Positions 29,136 to 37,365 of a DNA stretch of 64,000 bases are shown piece after piece; within the stretch, counting starts at the first letter, position 1, and the number at the start of each line of letters is the position of its first letter. The position numbers were made by a program, and so were the translations under genes. The notes under the pieces were generated by a model, which made no database searches, was not told the origin of the DNA, and saw only the letters and a list, made by a program, of their open reading frames with translations. The DNA is from Palleniella intestinalis (GTDB lineage Bacteria > Bacteroidota > Bacteroidia > Bacteroidales > Bacteroidaceae), in NCBI RefSeq assembly GCF_013166595.1, contig NZ_JABKKG010000004.1, positions 186,001 through 250,000 on the forward strand, read 5' to 3'.

Positions 29136-30377
29136 ATGCTCCGAACCCTTGCCATTCTGCTTGCGACAGCGTGTTCCTTTGGCGTACGTTCCGCCACCTC
29201 CTGCACATTATATAATAATGATGCAGAGACTTATGGTGACGATTTGACCGTCGTTTACCCCACCGGCAAGCACGAAGTCGAGAACTATCTGCGCTTCTCG
29301 CCCTATGCAATCCTTGCAGGACTGAAGCTCTCCGGCTGCGAAGGACGCTCCGATTTGCCGCGTTTCCTGACATCGGCTGCGGTGTCAAACGTCATCATGG
29401 CAGGTGCTGTCACTGCCGCAAAGCACACTTTCAAGGCACAACGCCCTGACCATTCCGACAACAAGTCGTTCCCCTCAGGCCACGCTGCGGTGGCTTTTAC
29501 GGCAGCGACAATCCTCCACAAGGAGTATGGTGCGACACGCTCCCCATGGTTCTCCCTCGGCGGCTACGCACTGGCGGCAGGGACAAGCATGCTCCGCGTG
29601 GCACATAACCGCCACCGTGCAGGTGATGTAGCGGCAGGAGCAGGCATCGGAATCCTGTCCGTTGAGCTTGGCTACCTTCTTGCCGACCTCATCTATGGCA
29701 ACCGCGGACTGAACGATTTTGAGCAGGAAAAGTTTCAAAAAACCGCGAATCCATCGTTCCTTGATGTGCAAATGGGAGTCGGAGTACACAAAAGTACACT
29801 GCGCTTCCTCACCCCTGACGGCATGGAAAAGACAATCAGCCTACGTGCAAGTGCCGTGGCAGGACTCGAAGGAGCATATTTCTTCAATGAATACGTAGGC
29901 ATCGGCGGTATGGCGCGTGTCACAACGACCCCTGCGGACATACCATCCATAACGGAAAAGTACGGTGAAATGGCGTATTTTGATGATAATATCTTCACCG
30001 ACATGTCATTCGATGCCGGTGTTTATGGCAATATTCCAGTCGGCAACAGCGTCGCTTTCGGTGCAAAAGCACTATGCGGCATGCGCTTTTCCGACGGCAT
30101 CTGCGTAAGGAATGACGACCTGCCGTCGCAGGAAATGCTGAAAGTCAAAGGAGGAAACGCCGTCAATTTCGTCATGGGCATAAGTGCTTCGTGGCGTTGC
30201 AGAGACAATTTCGCATGGAAAATCTTTGCGGACATGGACACGTCCAAGAGCACATATACTTACCAAAGCCTGCTGCAAGCCTCGGCAAAGGACGCACCGA
30301 ATCAGGCAGTTACTGCCGAAAGCAAGCATTGGATGACGCATTTCACCATAGGCGGAGCGTTCACTGTGCAGTTTTAG
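29136..30377 (+). CDS. PAP2-type phosphatase with C-terminal outer-membrane-barrel-like domain
   Basis: 413 residues. A signal-like N-terminus (1-19) precedes a PAP2 domain (about 45-190) with all three motifs: KHTFKAQRP, PSGHA and RVAHNRHRAGD. Such enzymes remove phosphate from lipids such as undecaprenyl diphosphate, phosphatidylglycerol phosphate or lipid A. The remaining 210 residues are beta-rich with alternating hydrophobic residues and end in Phe, like an outer-membrane barrel. That would place a lipid phosphatase at the outer membrane. The stop codon is followed directly by a GCCCATTCCATCG word. Confidence 0.8.
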   Translation: MLRTLAILLATACSFGVRSATSCTLYNNDAETYGDDLTVVYPTGKHEVENYLRFSPYAILAGLKLSGCEGRSDLPRFLTSAAVSNVIMAGAVTAAKHTFKAQRPDHSDNKSFPSGHAAVAFTAATILHKEYGATRSPWFSLGGYALAAGTSMLRVAHNRHRAGDVAAGAGIGILSVELGYLLADLIYGNRGLNDFEQEKFQKTANPSFLDVQMGVGVHKSTLRFLTPDGMEKTISLRASAVAGLEGAYFFNEYVGIGGMARVTTTPADIPSITEKYGEMAYFDDNIFTDMSFDAGVYGNIPVGNSVAFGAKALCGMRFSDGICVRNDDLPSQEMLKVKGGNAVNFVMGISASWRCRDNFAWKIFADMDTSKSTYTYQSLLQASAKDAPNQAVTAESKHWMTHFTIGGAFTVQF

Positions 30378-30399
30378 CCCATTCCATCGGAATAATGAG

Positions 30400-30436
30400 T
30401 CTTGACAAATTGCCAGATTGTCAAATTGACAAGATA
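30400..30436. repeat. 8-bp TTGACAAA tandem array
   Basis: Four consecutive 8-bp words: TTGACAAA, TTGCCAGA, TTGTCAAA, TTGACAAG. It lies 33 nt before the S46 peptidase start and looks like a shorter-period relative of the 9-bp arrays. Confidence 0.6.
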
Positions 30437-30469
30437 AAGCGAAACCATATTAAAACAAAATAAAAGCAA

Positions 30470-32605
30470 ATGAGAAAACTATTTATCTTCGCACTCCTCG
30501 CACAGTCATTCTTCGGTGCATCCAAGGCAAAGGCTGACGAAGGAATGTGGACACTCTCCAACCTGCCACAGGCAGTCTACGAGAAAATGCAGGAAGAAGG
30601 CTATCATCTGCCTTACGGACAATTGTATAACGACAAGGACGCCATCGTGAAGGCTGTGGTCAATTTCGGCGGTTACTGCTCCGGAGTGGTGGTCTCTTCC
30701 GACGGACTCGTGTTCACCAACCACCATTGCGGCTTTGAGGCGATACGTTCGCACTCCACCGTGGAGCACGACTACATGCTCAACGGATTCGTAAGCAAGT
30801 CCTTCGAGGAAGAGCTTCCTAACGAGAACCTCTTCGTTTCGTTCATGGTTTCCCAGCGCGACTATACTGCTGAGGTCATGAAGCACAACATTTACAGCCT
30901 TCCTCACGAAAAGCGCGAGGCACTTCTCGACTCACTTGAGTCCAAGGAGCAGGAGCGTGTGCACAAGGAAGACTCCACACTGCGCGTGGAACTGAAACCT
31001 TTCTATGAGGGCAACAAGTTCTATCTGACCACCTATCGCGACTTCGAGGACGTGCGTCTCGTGTTCGCCATCCCTAAGTCCATGGGCAAGTTCGGCGGTG
31101 AGACAGACAACTGGATGTGGCCGCGCCAGACTTGCGACTTCTCTGTCTTCCGCGTTTACTGTGACCCGAAGACAGGCGGCCCTGCGAAATATTCCAAGGA
31201 CAATGTGCCTTATCATCCTGAAGTCTATGCCCGTGTGAGCACCGAAGGCTATAAGGAAGGCGACTTTGCCATGACAATGGGCTATCCGGGCAGCACCGAG
31301 CGCTACCTCTCCAGCTTCGGAATCCAACTTATGCGCGACGCAAGCAACGCCCCACGCTATCAGGTGCGTACCGTAAGACAGCGCGAAATGCTGCGCCACA
31401 TGCGTGCCGATGAGGCTGTCCGCATCAAGTATGACTCAAAGTATGCGCAGAGTGCTAACTACTGGAAGAACGCCCTTGGCATGAACAAGTGCATCGATTC
31501 CCTCGAAATCATCCAACTGAAGCAGGGCCATGAGGCACGCATCAAGCACTATCAGGACAGCACAGGCTACCTGAAAGGACAGCTTGACATAGACAAACTT
31601 GGCGGACTTTACGCCCAACTGACTGACAAGCGCAAGGCTCTGACCTACTTCATGGAGACTTTCGGACGCACAAACGAGATTGTCACTCGTGCCATGCGCT
31701 ACGCCATGGGTGCTCCAATCTATGGACCGGAGGACAACAAGAAGAAGCAGTACAACCAGTTCAAGGACAATTCCGAGACTTGGGACCTTGCAACTGAGAA
31801 GGATGTGCTTGCCGCTCTCCTCGAGAACTATAAGGAGCAGGTGCCTGCAGAGTATGTCCCAGAGTTCTACAAGACCATCGGCAACGACTACAAAGGCTAT
31901 GTCGAGAAGCTCTACAACTCACGCCTGATGTCGTCCGAGCCTATCTATTTCAACAAGAAGAAGGTGCAGAAGGAGATGTCATCCGACATCGCCGTGCAGA
32001 TGGGTCAGGACCTTATTGCCACAATGCAGCTAATACGCAAGGGCACAGAGGAGATCTTCCAAACCATCGACGACCAGGAGCGCATGCTCTGCGACGCAAA
32101 AATCCGCATGGAGGAGGATATGCCTCACTATTCCGATGCCAACTTCACTCTCCGCATGTCCTACGGCCAGGTGGGCGGTTATCTGCTCAACGGCAAGAAG
32201 AGCAGCTACTACACCGAGCCTTCTTCACTCTACAAGAAGATGCTTCTCGGCGATGAGAAGACTGCCGGAAAGGACTATAACTTCGAGTACTATGCAGAGC
32301 CAATCATGCATGAGCTCTTCTCTGCGAAGGATTTCGGACAGTACAATGACCCTGTCAGCGGCACAATGAACCTCTGTTTCCTCACCAGCAACGACATCAC
32401 CGGCGGCAACTCAGGCTCTCCTGTGTTCGACGGCAACAACCGTCTCATTGGTCTTGCGTTCGACGGCAACTGGGATTCTCTCTCGGCAGACATATTCTTC
32501 GATGCGGAACTTGCACGCTGCATCTGCGTGGACATACGCTACATGCTCTTCATGATGGACAAGTGGGGCAAGGCAGACCGCCTTATCAAAGAGATAAACA
32601 AATAA
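30470..32605 (+). CDS. S46 family dipeptidyl peptidase, DPP7-like
   Basis: 711 residues, normal for S46. The signal peptide is about 1-22. The chymotrypsin-like triad parts are visible: TNHHCGFEA (His) and GGNSGSP with Ser at residue 648. Eighteen residues after this Ser is Gly666 (AFDGNW). In Porphyromonas enzymes Gly at the matching place marks DPP7 (hydrophobic P1) and Arg marks DPP11 (acidic P1), so DPP7-type specificity is expected. It releases dipeptides in the periplasm for uptake as nutrients. It lies among other peptidase genes (S41 upstream, M16 downstream). Confidence 0.92.
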   Translation: MRKLFIFALLAQSFFGASKAKADEGMWTLSNLPQAVYEKMQEEGYHLPYGQLYNDKDAIVKAVVNFGGYCSGVVVSSDGLVFTNHHCGFEAIRSHSTVEHDYMLNGFVSKSFEEELPNENLFVSFMVSQRDYTAEVMKHNIYSLPHEKREALLDSLESKEQERVHKEDSTLRVELKPFYEGNKFYLTTYRDFEDVRLVFAIPKSMGKFGGETDNWMWPRQTCDFSVFRVYCDPKTGGPAKYSKDNVPYHPEVYARVSTEGYKEGDFAMTMGYPGSTERYLSSFGIQLMRDASNAPRYQVRTVRQREMLRHMRADEAVRIKYDSKYAQSANYWKNALGMNKCIDSLEIIQLKQGHEARIKHYQDSTGYLKGQLDIDKLGGLYAQLTDKRKALTYFMETFGRTNEIVTRAMRYAMGAPIYGPEDNKKKQYNQFKDNSETWDLATEKDVLAALLENYKEQVPAEYVPEFYKTIGNDYKGYVEKLYNSRLMSSEPIYFNKKKVQKEMSSDIAVQMGQDLIATMQLIRKGTEEIFQTIDDQERMLCDAKIRMEEDMPHYSDANFTLRMSYGQVGGYLLNGKKSSYYTEPSSLYKKMLLGDEKTAGKDYNFEYYAEPIMHELFSAKDFGQYNDPVSGTMNLCFLTSNDITGGNSGSPVFDGNNRLIGLAFDGNWDSLSADIFFDAELARCICVDIRYMLFMMDKWGKADRLIKEINK

Positions 32606-32623
32606 GAAACAAGAAACAAACGA

Positions 32624-32663
32624 GCAAGGGTTTGCAACTGTGAGAGCAGCTGCAAACCCTTGC
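32624..32663 (+). terminator. Hairpin after the S46 peptidase gene
   Basis: GCAAGGGTTTGCA and its complement at 32651-32663 form a 13-bp stem with a 14-nt loop. There is no T-run, so termination may be partial. Confidence 0.5.
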
Positions 32664-32690
32664 AATCATTATTATACGTAAAAAGAAAGC

Positions 32691-34073
32691 ATGGATAACA
32701 GAGCGACATTCAATTCGCGCATAGGTGCTGTTCTTGCCGCCGCAGGCAGTGCTGTGGGACTGGGCAACATCTGGCGCTTCCCTTGTGAGACGGGAGCGCA
32801 TGGCGGAGCGGCATTCATACTCCTTTATATCGGGTTCATAATCACCGTGGCTGTGCCGGTGCTCATCTGTGAGATGGCACTCGGAAGGCGGTCGCGCACA
32901 AACTGCTACGCCACCTTCAAGCGGTTGTCCAACAGTCGTGAGGTCTCTGTCTCCAAGCCTCTCGCCCTCCTTTTCTATCTTACCGGCGCGATGTGTGTCC
33001 TTGCCGGTTTCGTGTTGTTCTCCTATTACAGTGTCGTGGCAGGATGGACTCTCGGCTACACCGCCACTGCCGGTGTGGGAGGAATGATGGAAATGACGGT
33101 CGAGGAGACGGGAAAAGCCTTTGCGGATTTCTCTTCCGACCCTGTGATGCCTGTCGTATGGCTTGTCGCATTCGTGATTATCACCGCAGGAATCACGGTT
33201 ATGGGCGTGCAGAAAGGTATCGAGCGCGGTTCCAAGATAATGATGCCTGTGCTCTTCATCCTGCTCATTGTCCTTGCCGTCTGCTCACTTTCGCTGCCCG
33301 ATGCGTCAAAAGGTCTGGAGTTCCTCTTCTGTCCCGATTTCTCGAAAATCACCACCGATGTAGCTCTGAGTGCAATGGGACAGGCGTTTTTCACGTTGAG
33401 TGTGGGCATCGGTTGCCTTATGACATACGCCTCATATTTCTCAAATGAGGAGAACATCGTCAAGGATGCCTTCAACATTGCTGCCATAGACACCATGGTA
33501 GCCATAGTGGCGGGTGTGATAATCTTCCCGGCGGCGATGTCCGTGGGCATCAATCCCGATGCCGGACCGTCACTGGTGTTCATCACACTGCCTAATGTCT
33601 TTAACCAGGCTTTTGGTGCTACGCCGTGGCTGTGCTATGTTGTCACACTGCTTTTCTATCTTCTGCTTACCATGGCAGCCCTGACTTCGAGCATCTCGAT
33701 GCTTGAGATTACCACGGCATTCGTGTCGGAGAGGTTCGGCGTGAGACGCCGTAACGCCGTTGCAGGCATAGCCATAGTGACTTGTTTTGCCGGCTTTGCC
33801 TGTTCGATGTCCTTCGGAGAATGGAGCGGAGTGACAGTGTTCGGTATGGGGCTGTTTGACCTTTTCGACTTCTTTGTGGCAAAGTTCGCGATGCCGATTG
33901 GCGGCATATTCATGTGTCTTCTGATGAGGAAGTTCGGCGAGAAGGAGGTCACACGCATGCTCACCAATGACGGACGGATTGACCTCGGATGCTTCCCGAA
34001 GGTGTTTTCTTTCCTCGTCAGTTGGGTGATTCCTGTGCTTATACTTGTCATTTTCGTAAACGAACTGTTGTAA
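32691..34073 (+). CDS. Sodium-dependent transporter, NSS/SNF family
   Basis: 460 residues with about 11-12 hydrophobic segments. The start RIGAVLAAAGSAVGLGNIWRFP is the diagnostic first helix with sodium-binding residues. Family members import amino acids or related small amines with Na+ across the inner membrane. It lies just after a dipeptidyl peptidase gene, which fits amino acid uptake, but the substrate is not evident. Confidence 0.9.
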   Translation: MDNRATFNSRIGAVLAAAGSAVGLGNIWRFPCETGAHGGAAFILLYIGFIITVAVPVLICEMALGRRSRTNCYATFKRLSNSREVSVSKPLALLFYLTGAMCVLAGFVLFSYYSVVAGWTLGYTATAGVGGMMEMTVEETGKAFADFSSDPVMPVVWLVAFVIITAGITVMGVQKGIERGSKIMMPVLFILLIVLAVCSLSLPDASKGLEFLFCPDFSKITTDVALSAMGQAFFTLSVGIGCLMTYASYFSNEENIVKDAFNIAAIDTMVAIVAGVIIFPAAMSVGINPDAGPSLVFITLPNVFNQAFGATPWLCYVVTLLFYLLLTMAALTSSISMLEITTAFVSERFGVRRRNAVAGIAIVTCFAGFACSMSFGEWSGVTVFGMGLFDLFDFFVAKFAMPIGGIFMCLLMRKFGEKEVTRMLTNDGRIDLGCFPKVFSFLVSWVIPVLILVIFVNELL

Positions 34074-34093
34074 AAAGAGGTTGTAGGACAATT

Positions 34094-34157
34094 AGTACCG
34101 TCAGTACTGTCAATGTTGTCAGTACTGTCTGCATTGTCAATATTGTCAATACTGACC
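34094..34157. repeat. 9-bp-period TGTCAATA array before the M16 gene
   Basis: Seven words in register every 9 bp (CCGTCAGTA, CTGTCAATG, TTGTCAGTA, CTGTCTGCA, TTGTCAATA, TTGTCAATA, CTGACC). Translated in the frame of the next gene it would give a false STVSTVNVVSTV-like leader, so the ATG at 34184 is taken as the start. Confidence 0.8.
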
Positions 34158-34183
34158 TCCATTTTAACCCACAACCCATAACA

Positions 34184-35395
34184 ATGTATAATACTTTCAC
34201 ACTTGACAATGGTCTCCGCATCATTCATCACCCGTCCTCCGGAAACGTAATCTACTGCGGTTACGCCATAAAGGCCGGCACAAGGGATGAACGGCAGGGA
34301 GAGGAAGGGCTGGCACACTTCTGTGAGCACGCCTCGTTCAAGGGCACTTCCGGTAGGAAGGCATGGCAGGTGATACAGTGCATCGAGAGTGTCGGCGGCG
34401 AGCTCAATGCCTATACCAACAAGCAGTCGACAGTGTATTACTGCGCATGTCTTAAGGAACATCTGCCTCGTGCTGTCGATTTGCTGACCGACATGGTGTT
34501 CCGTTCGGTGTTTCCCGAGGCGGAGCTGGAGAAGGAAAAGGAGGTTATATGCGATGAAATCGAGTCATACAACGACTCTCCGGCGGAACTTATCTACGAT
34601 GAGTTTGAGAACCGTATCTTCCGCGGACATCCCCTTGGGCACAGCATCCTTGGCACAAAGGAGAGTGTGCGCGGCTTTTCCACCGCCGATGCCTTGCGTT
34701 TCACACAACGACTCTACCGTCCTGACAATGCCATTTTCTTCATAAACGGGGACATTTCGTTCACGGCTCTTACACGTTTGCTGTCGAAATGCCATAAGGA
34801 TATCCATGCCTTGCCTGCCGAACAGACACCGCCGTTTGTGCCGCCTGTGGCGAATGAAATCTCTGTTACCGGCACTCATCAGGCTCATGTGCTTGTAGGT
34901 CGCAGGGCATACGACATACATCATCCTCGGCGCATCGCGCTTTACCTCCTCAACAATATCCTTGGCGGTCCTGCAATGTCATCGCGCCTTAACATGGCGC
35001 TGAGGGAAAAGGAGGGACTTGTCTACACCGTGGAGAGCGGAATGGCAAGTTTTGACGACACAGGTCTGTGGTCTGTCTATTTCGGATGTGACCCTCACGA
35101 TGTCAAACGGTGTCTGCGCATTGTGCGACGTGAGCTTGACCGGCTGATGAACAAACCGCTTTCATCTCGCCAACTGCAACAGGCAAAGCGTCAGTTGAGG
35201 GGACAGATAGCCTTGGCGTGTGACTCTCACGAAGGCTTTACGCTGGATTTCGCAAAGTCGTTCCTGCACTATGGCTGGGAGAAGGATGTCCGTGCGCTCT
35301 GTGACGACATAGAGAAAGTCACCGCGGATGACATCCTTGCCGTCGCCAATGACCTTTTCCGGCAGGACGGGATAGAGACTTTGGTGTTCGCATAA
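34184..35395 (+). CDS. M16 family zinc peptidase
   Basis: 403 residues from MYNTFTLDNGLRI, the normal family N-terminus. The frame is open upstream through the 9-bp array, but that extension is low-complexity and not conserved. The inverted zinc motif HFCEH and the downstream Glu in EKEKEVICDEI are present, so this is the active subunit type (PqqL/mitochondrial processing peptidase-like). No signal peptide is visible. It likely degrades peptides. A bidirectional terminator follows. Confidence 0.92.
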   Translation: MYNTFTLDNGLRIIHHPSSGNVIYCGYAIKAGTRDERQGEEGLAHFCEHASFKGTSGRKAWQVIQCIESVGGELNAYTNKQSTVYYCACLKEHLPRAVDLLTDMVFRSVFPEAELEKEKEVICDEIESYNDSPAELIYDEFENRIFRGHPLGHSILGTKESVRGFSTADALRFTQRLYRPDNAIFFINGDISFTALTRLLSKCHKDIHALPAEQTPPFVPPVANEISVTGTHQAHVLVGRRAYDIHHPRRIALYLLNNILGGPAMSSRLNMALREKEGLVYTVESGMASFDDTGLWSVYFGCDPHDVKRCLRIVRRELDRLMNKPLSSRQLQQAKRQLRGQIALACDSHEGFTLDFAKSFLHYGWEKDVRALCDDIEKVTADDILAVANDLFRQDGIETLVFA

Positions 35396-35428
35396 TACAG
35401 GAAAAACAAATAATAAAACGCAATTTTT

Positions 35429-35441
35429 GCCCATTTCATCG
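35429..35441. repeat. GCCCATTTCATCG word, copy after the M16 gene
   Basis: Exact 13-mer 33 nt after the stop codon, preceded by CAATTTTT. See the copies at 19358, 20591 and 22761. Confidence 0.5.
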
Positions 35442-35488
35442 TGTAAATGCTGCATTTGCTTAGTGCAAACAGCATAGGTTAGAATACC

Positions 35489-35522
35489 AAAAGAGGACCG
35501 GCATCGCTGCCGGTCCTCTTTT
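35489..35522. terminator. Bidirectional terminator
   Basis: AAAAGAGGACCGGCA, loop TCGC, and a perfect complement ending in a T-run. It serves the M16 gene and the minus-strand gene that converges on it. Confidence 0.92.
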
Positions 35523-35589
35523 TATTAGGGTGCTATTTAAGTAGTGTTTTAATAGATTGTTTGTTTATATGGAAAGCTTAGAAAATGTC

Positions 35590-36084
35590 TTACTTGATGA
35601 TTGTCTCCGGCACTGTCTGCAATCGTGATTGTTGTCCACCGAACTTTATGGAGTCTGACTTCACACTGTCCTTGACCGCAACAGACGGTCCTTTGTGTAC
35701 CGCAGGCTGTTTCGCTATCTGCGAAGGGTAAGGCGAGTCTGTCGGTTCGGTCGCTTTCTGTGCTGCAGTGCCGAGAGTGATGATTATGGCGACGACCGCT
35801 GATGCGCGATAGAGTGGGCGCAGACGCTGTGAAAGCGTGATGCTGCGTGCCTTGACAGGCTTTTCGTCATTGATGATTGACAGCATACGATCTTCGAAAT
35901 CGTCAGAGATCCGGACTTCATCCTTCTCCTCATTCTGTGCGATGAACAGCTGTCGGTACTGCAACAGCTCCACAGGGACATTGTCCTGAGCGAAGAACGC
36001 GCGCAGGATAGCCTCCTCTTCCAGCGTCGTCTGGCACTCCCAGTAACGCTCGAGCAACTGTTCTATGTACTTATAGTTCATCAT
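35590..36084 (-). CDS. Putative anti-sigma-factor-like membrane protein
   Basis: 164 residues. The N-terminal part YIEQLLERYWECQTTLEEEAILRAFF and the middle DDFEDRMLSIIND resemble the short cytosolic domain of proteins that normally follow ECF sigma-factor genes in Bacteroidales. One membrane segment lies at about residues 91-110 (YRASAVVAIIITLGTAA), followed by a 55-residue low-complexity periplasmic tail. No sigma-factor gene is adjacent in this window. The divergent neighbour encodes a barrel protein. Function as an anti-sigma factor is inference. Confidence 0.6.
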   Translation of the reverse strand: MMNYKYIEQLLERYWECQTTLEEEAILRAFFAQDNVPVELLQYRQLFIAQNEEKDEVRISDDFEDRMLSIINDEKPVKARSITLSQRLRPLYRASAVVAIIITLGTAAQKATEPTDSPYPSQIAKQPAVHKGPSVAVKDSVKSDSIKFGGQQSRLQTVPETIIK

Positions 36085-36186
36085 TGTTTTCTTGCCTTAA
36101 TCTATACAGAAGACGATTGGGTTACGGAAAAGTTACAGGAAAATGTGATTTTTTTCGATTTTTCTTCAAATTTCGAGAATGTTTTG

Positions 36187-36194
36187 TAATTTTG
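36187..36194 (+). promoter_or_regulatory. Possible second upstream -7 element
   Basis: TAATTTTG followed by CA, 144 nt before the barrel-protein ATG. It may give a longer leader than the promoter at 36291. Confidence 0.4.
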
Positions 36195-36290
36195 CACTTG
36201 ATTATATGGCATTGACGGCGGTCATAATGCGTGGATTATGTGCCGGTAATGCAGTTCGGATGCCGTAATCAACCGTCCGTCGGAAAAATT

Positions 36291-36321
36291 TTTGCGGTGT
36301 CAGTCTTTATCCTTAATTTTG
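36291..36321 (+). promoter_or_regulatory. Bacteroidota-type promoter of the barrel-protein gene
   Basis: TTTG at 36291-36294, exactly 19 nt, then TAATTTTG at 36314-36321. The leader would be only about 10 nt before the ATG at 36338. Confidence 0.65.
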
Positions 36322-36337
36322 TCCCACAAAAAAGGAT

Positions 36338-37234
36338 ATGAGAAAAATTACAATGGCAATCCTGCTCCTCCGGGCGGTGGCAGGCATGGCACAAGGCTAC
36401 ATCACTTACGAAAACCTCTCTTCAAGTACGCTGCGCAACGAACTCGGTGAGCGTTTCGGCTCTGGCGATATGTATATGGTATCGGCAGGTTACACCATCC
36501 CTTTGTCCTCAAAGGAGAACGAGTGGGGGCAGAGGACGGCATGGATGACAAGCATTTCCGCCACTTATGCCGAAATGGGCAACCATGGTGAAGCGCGCGA
36601 GATGAACCCTTCATCCATAATAAACAGCGGCATCAGTTTGACGCATATCCGCCCAATCTCGGAGAAATGGAGCATTATTGCCAATGCAGGCTGCGGCATC
36701 TATGCCCCTGCGAACGAGATTTCGGCAAAAAGCATATTAGGCAGTGGAGGTGTAATCTTCGTCTGCCGCCTGAACAACAACCTCAGTCTGGGCATCGGAG
36801 GAGGGATAACAAACTCCTACGGTGCACCGATGGCAATGCCGATGCTCTACCTTAACTGGCAGCGGAACGGTAAGTTTACATTCCGTATAGATATGGCGAA
36901 CAGCATAAAAATGGCGGTTTCAACGCATTTTTCCGATAGATTCAGCCTGGAATTCGTGCCGCTGGAGATGGACGGTCTTGCTGCCGTGATGTCTGTGGAA
37001 GGACAGGAACAGGTTTATTCCATGATGATGTTGCGCAGCTACCTTTCCCCTTCGTTCCGCTTCGGCAAGCGCATGACCCTCTTTGCCACGGTCGGCGGCA
37101 ATTGGATTCGTGGCATAAAGACTACGGAACGCAGTCTGAAAGGCTTCTTTGACGGTTTCACTGACGACGGCAAGGACGACCCATATTTTCAGCCGGCGTT
37201 GCGCCTTTCGGCAGGAATGAGGTTCAGTTTGTGA
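36338..37234 (+). CDS. Outer-membrane beta-barrel protein, DUF6268-like
   Basis: 298 residues. A signal peptide ends near GMAQG (residue 19). The rest alternates hydrophobic and polar residues in about twelve strands and ends in RLSAGMRFSL, a barrel-type C-terminus. It looks like the DUF6268 family of outer-membrane proteins in Bacteroidales. No ligand is known. It faces away from the anti-sigma-like gene, and such pairs often share envelope-stress control, but that is not shown here. Confidence 0.7.
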   Translation: MRKITMAILLLRAVAGMAQGYITYENLSSSTLRNELGERFGSGDMYMVSAGYTIPLSSKENEWGQRTAWMTSISATYAEMGNHGEAREMNPSSIINSGISLTHIRPISEKWSIIANAGCGIYAPANEISAKSILGSGGVIFVCRLNNNLSLGIGGGITNSYGAPMAMPMLYLNWQRNGKFTFRIDMANSIKMAVSTHFSDRFSLEFVPLEMDGLAAVMSVEGQEQVYSMMMLRSYLSPSFRFGKRMTLFATVGGNWIRGIKTTERSLKGFFDGFTDDGKDDPYFQPALRLSAGMRFSL

Positions 37235-37311
37235 GGGAACGGCAGGTTTTCACAATTACAATTTGATAAGAAACGACATAGCATCTCGTTATGCAGCATC
37301 CATATTGATAG

Positions 37312-37365
37312 ACCTCAGAAGGTGTGGCGGAGCCACAATCCTTACGGTAACCCCTGACTTCAGTC
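37312..37365. repeat. Multi-hairpin element copy 2, left half (split by the IS)
   Basis: CCTCAGAAG, hairpin GTGTGGCGGAGCCACA, ATCCTTACGGTAACCCC and TGACTTCAGTC. The right half continues after the IS at 38852 with CATGGGGAGTTG and hairpin GTGTGGCAGCGCCACAC. Joined without the IS and one copy of the 10-bp duplication, the two halves form an element like that at 41309. Confidence 0.8.

Noticed and set aside
33989..34183. N-terminal extension of the M16 peptidase
   Set aside because: It translates the end of the transporter gene in another frame and the 9-bp array; the family start is at 34184.
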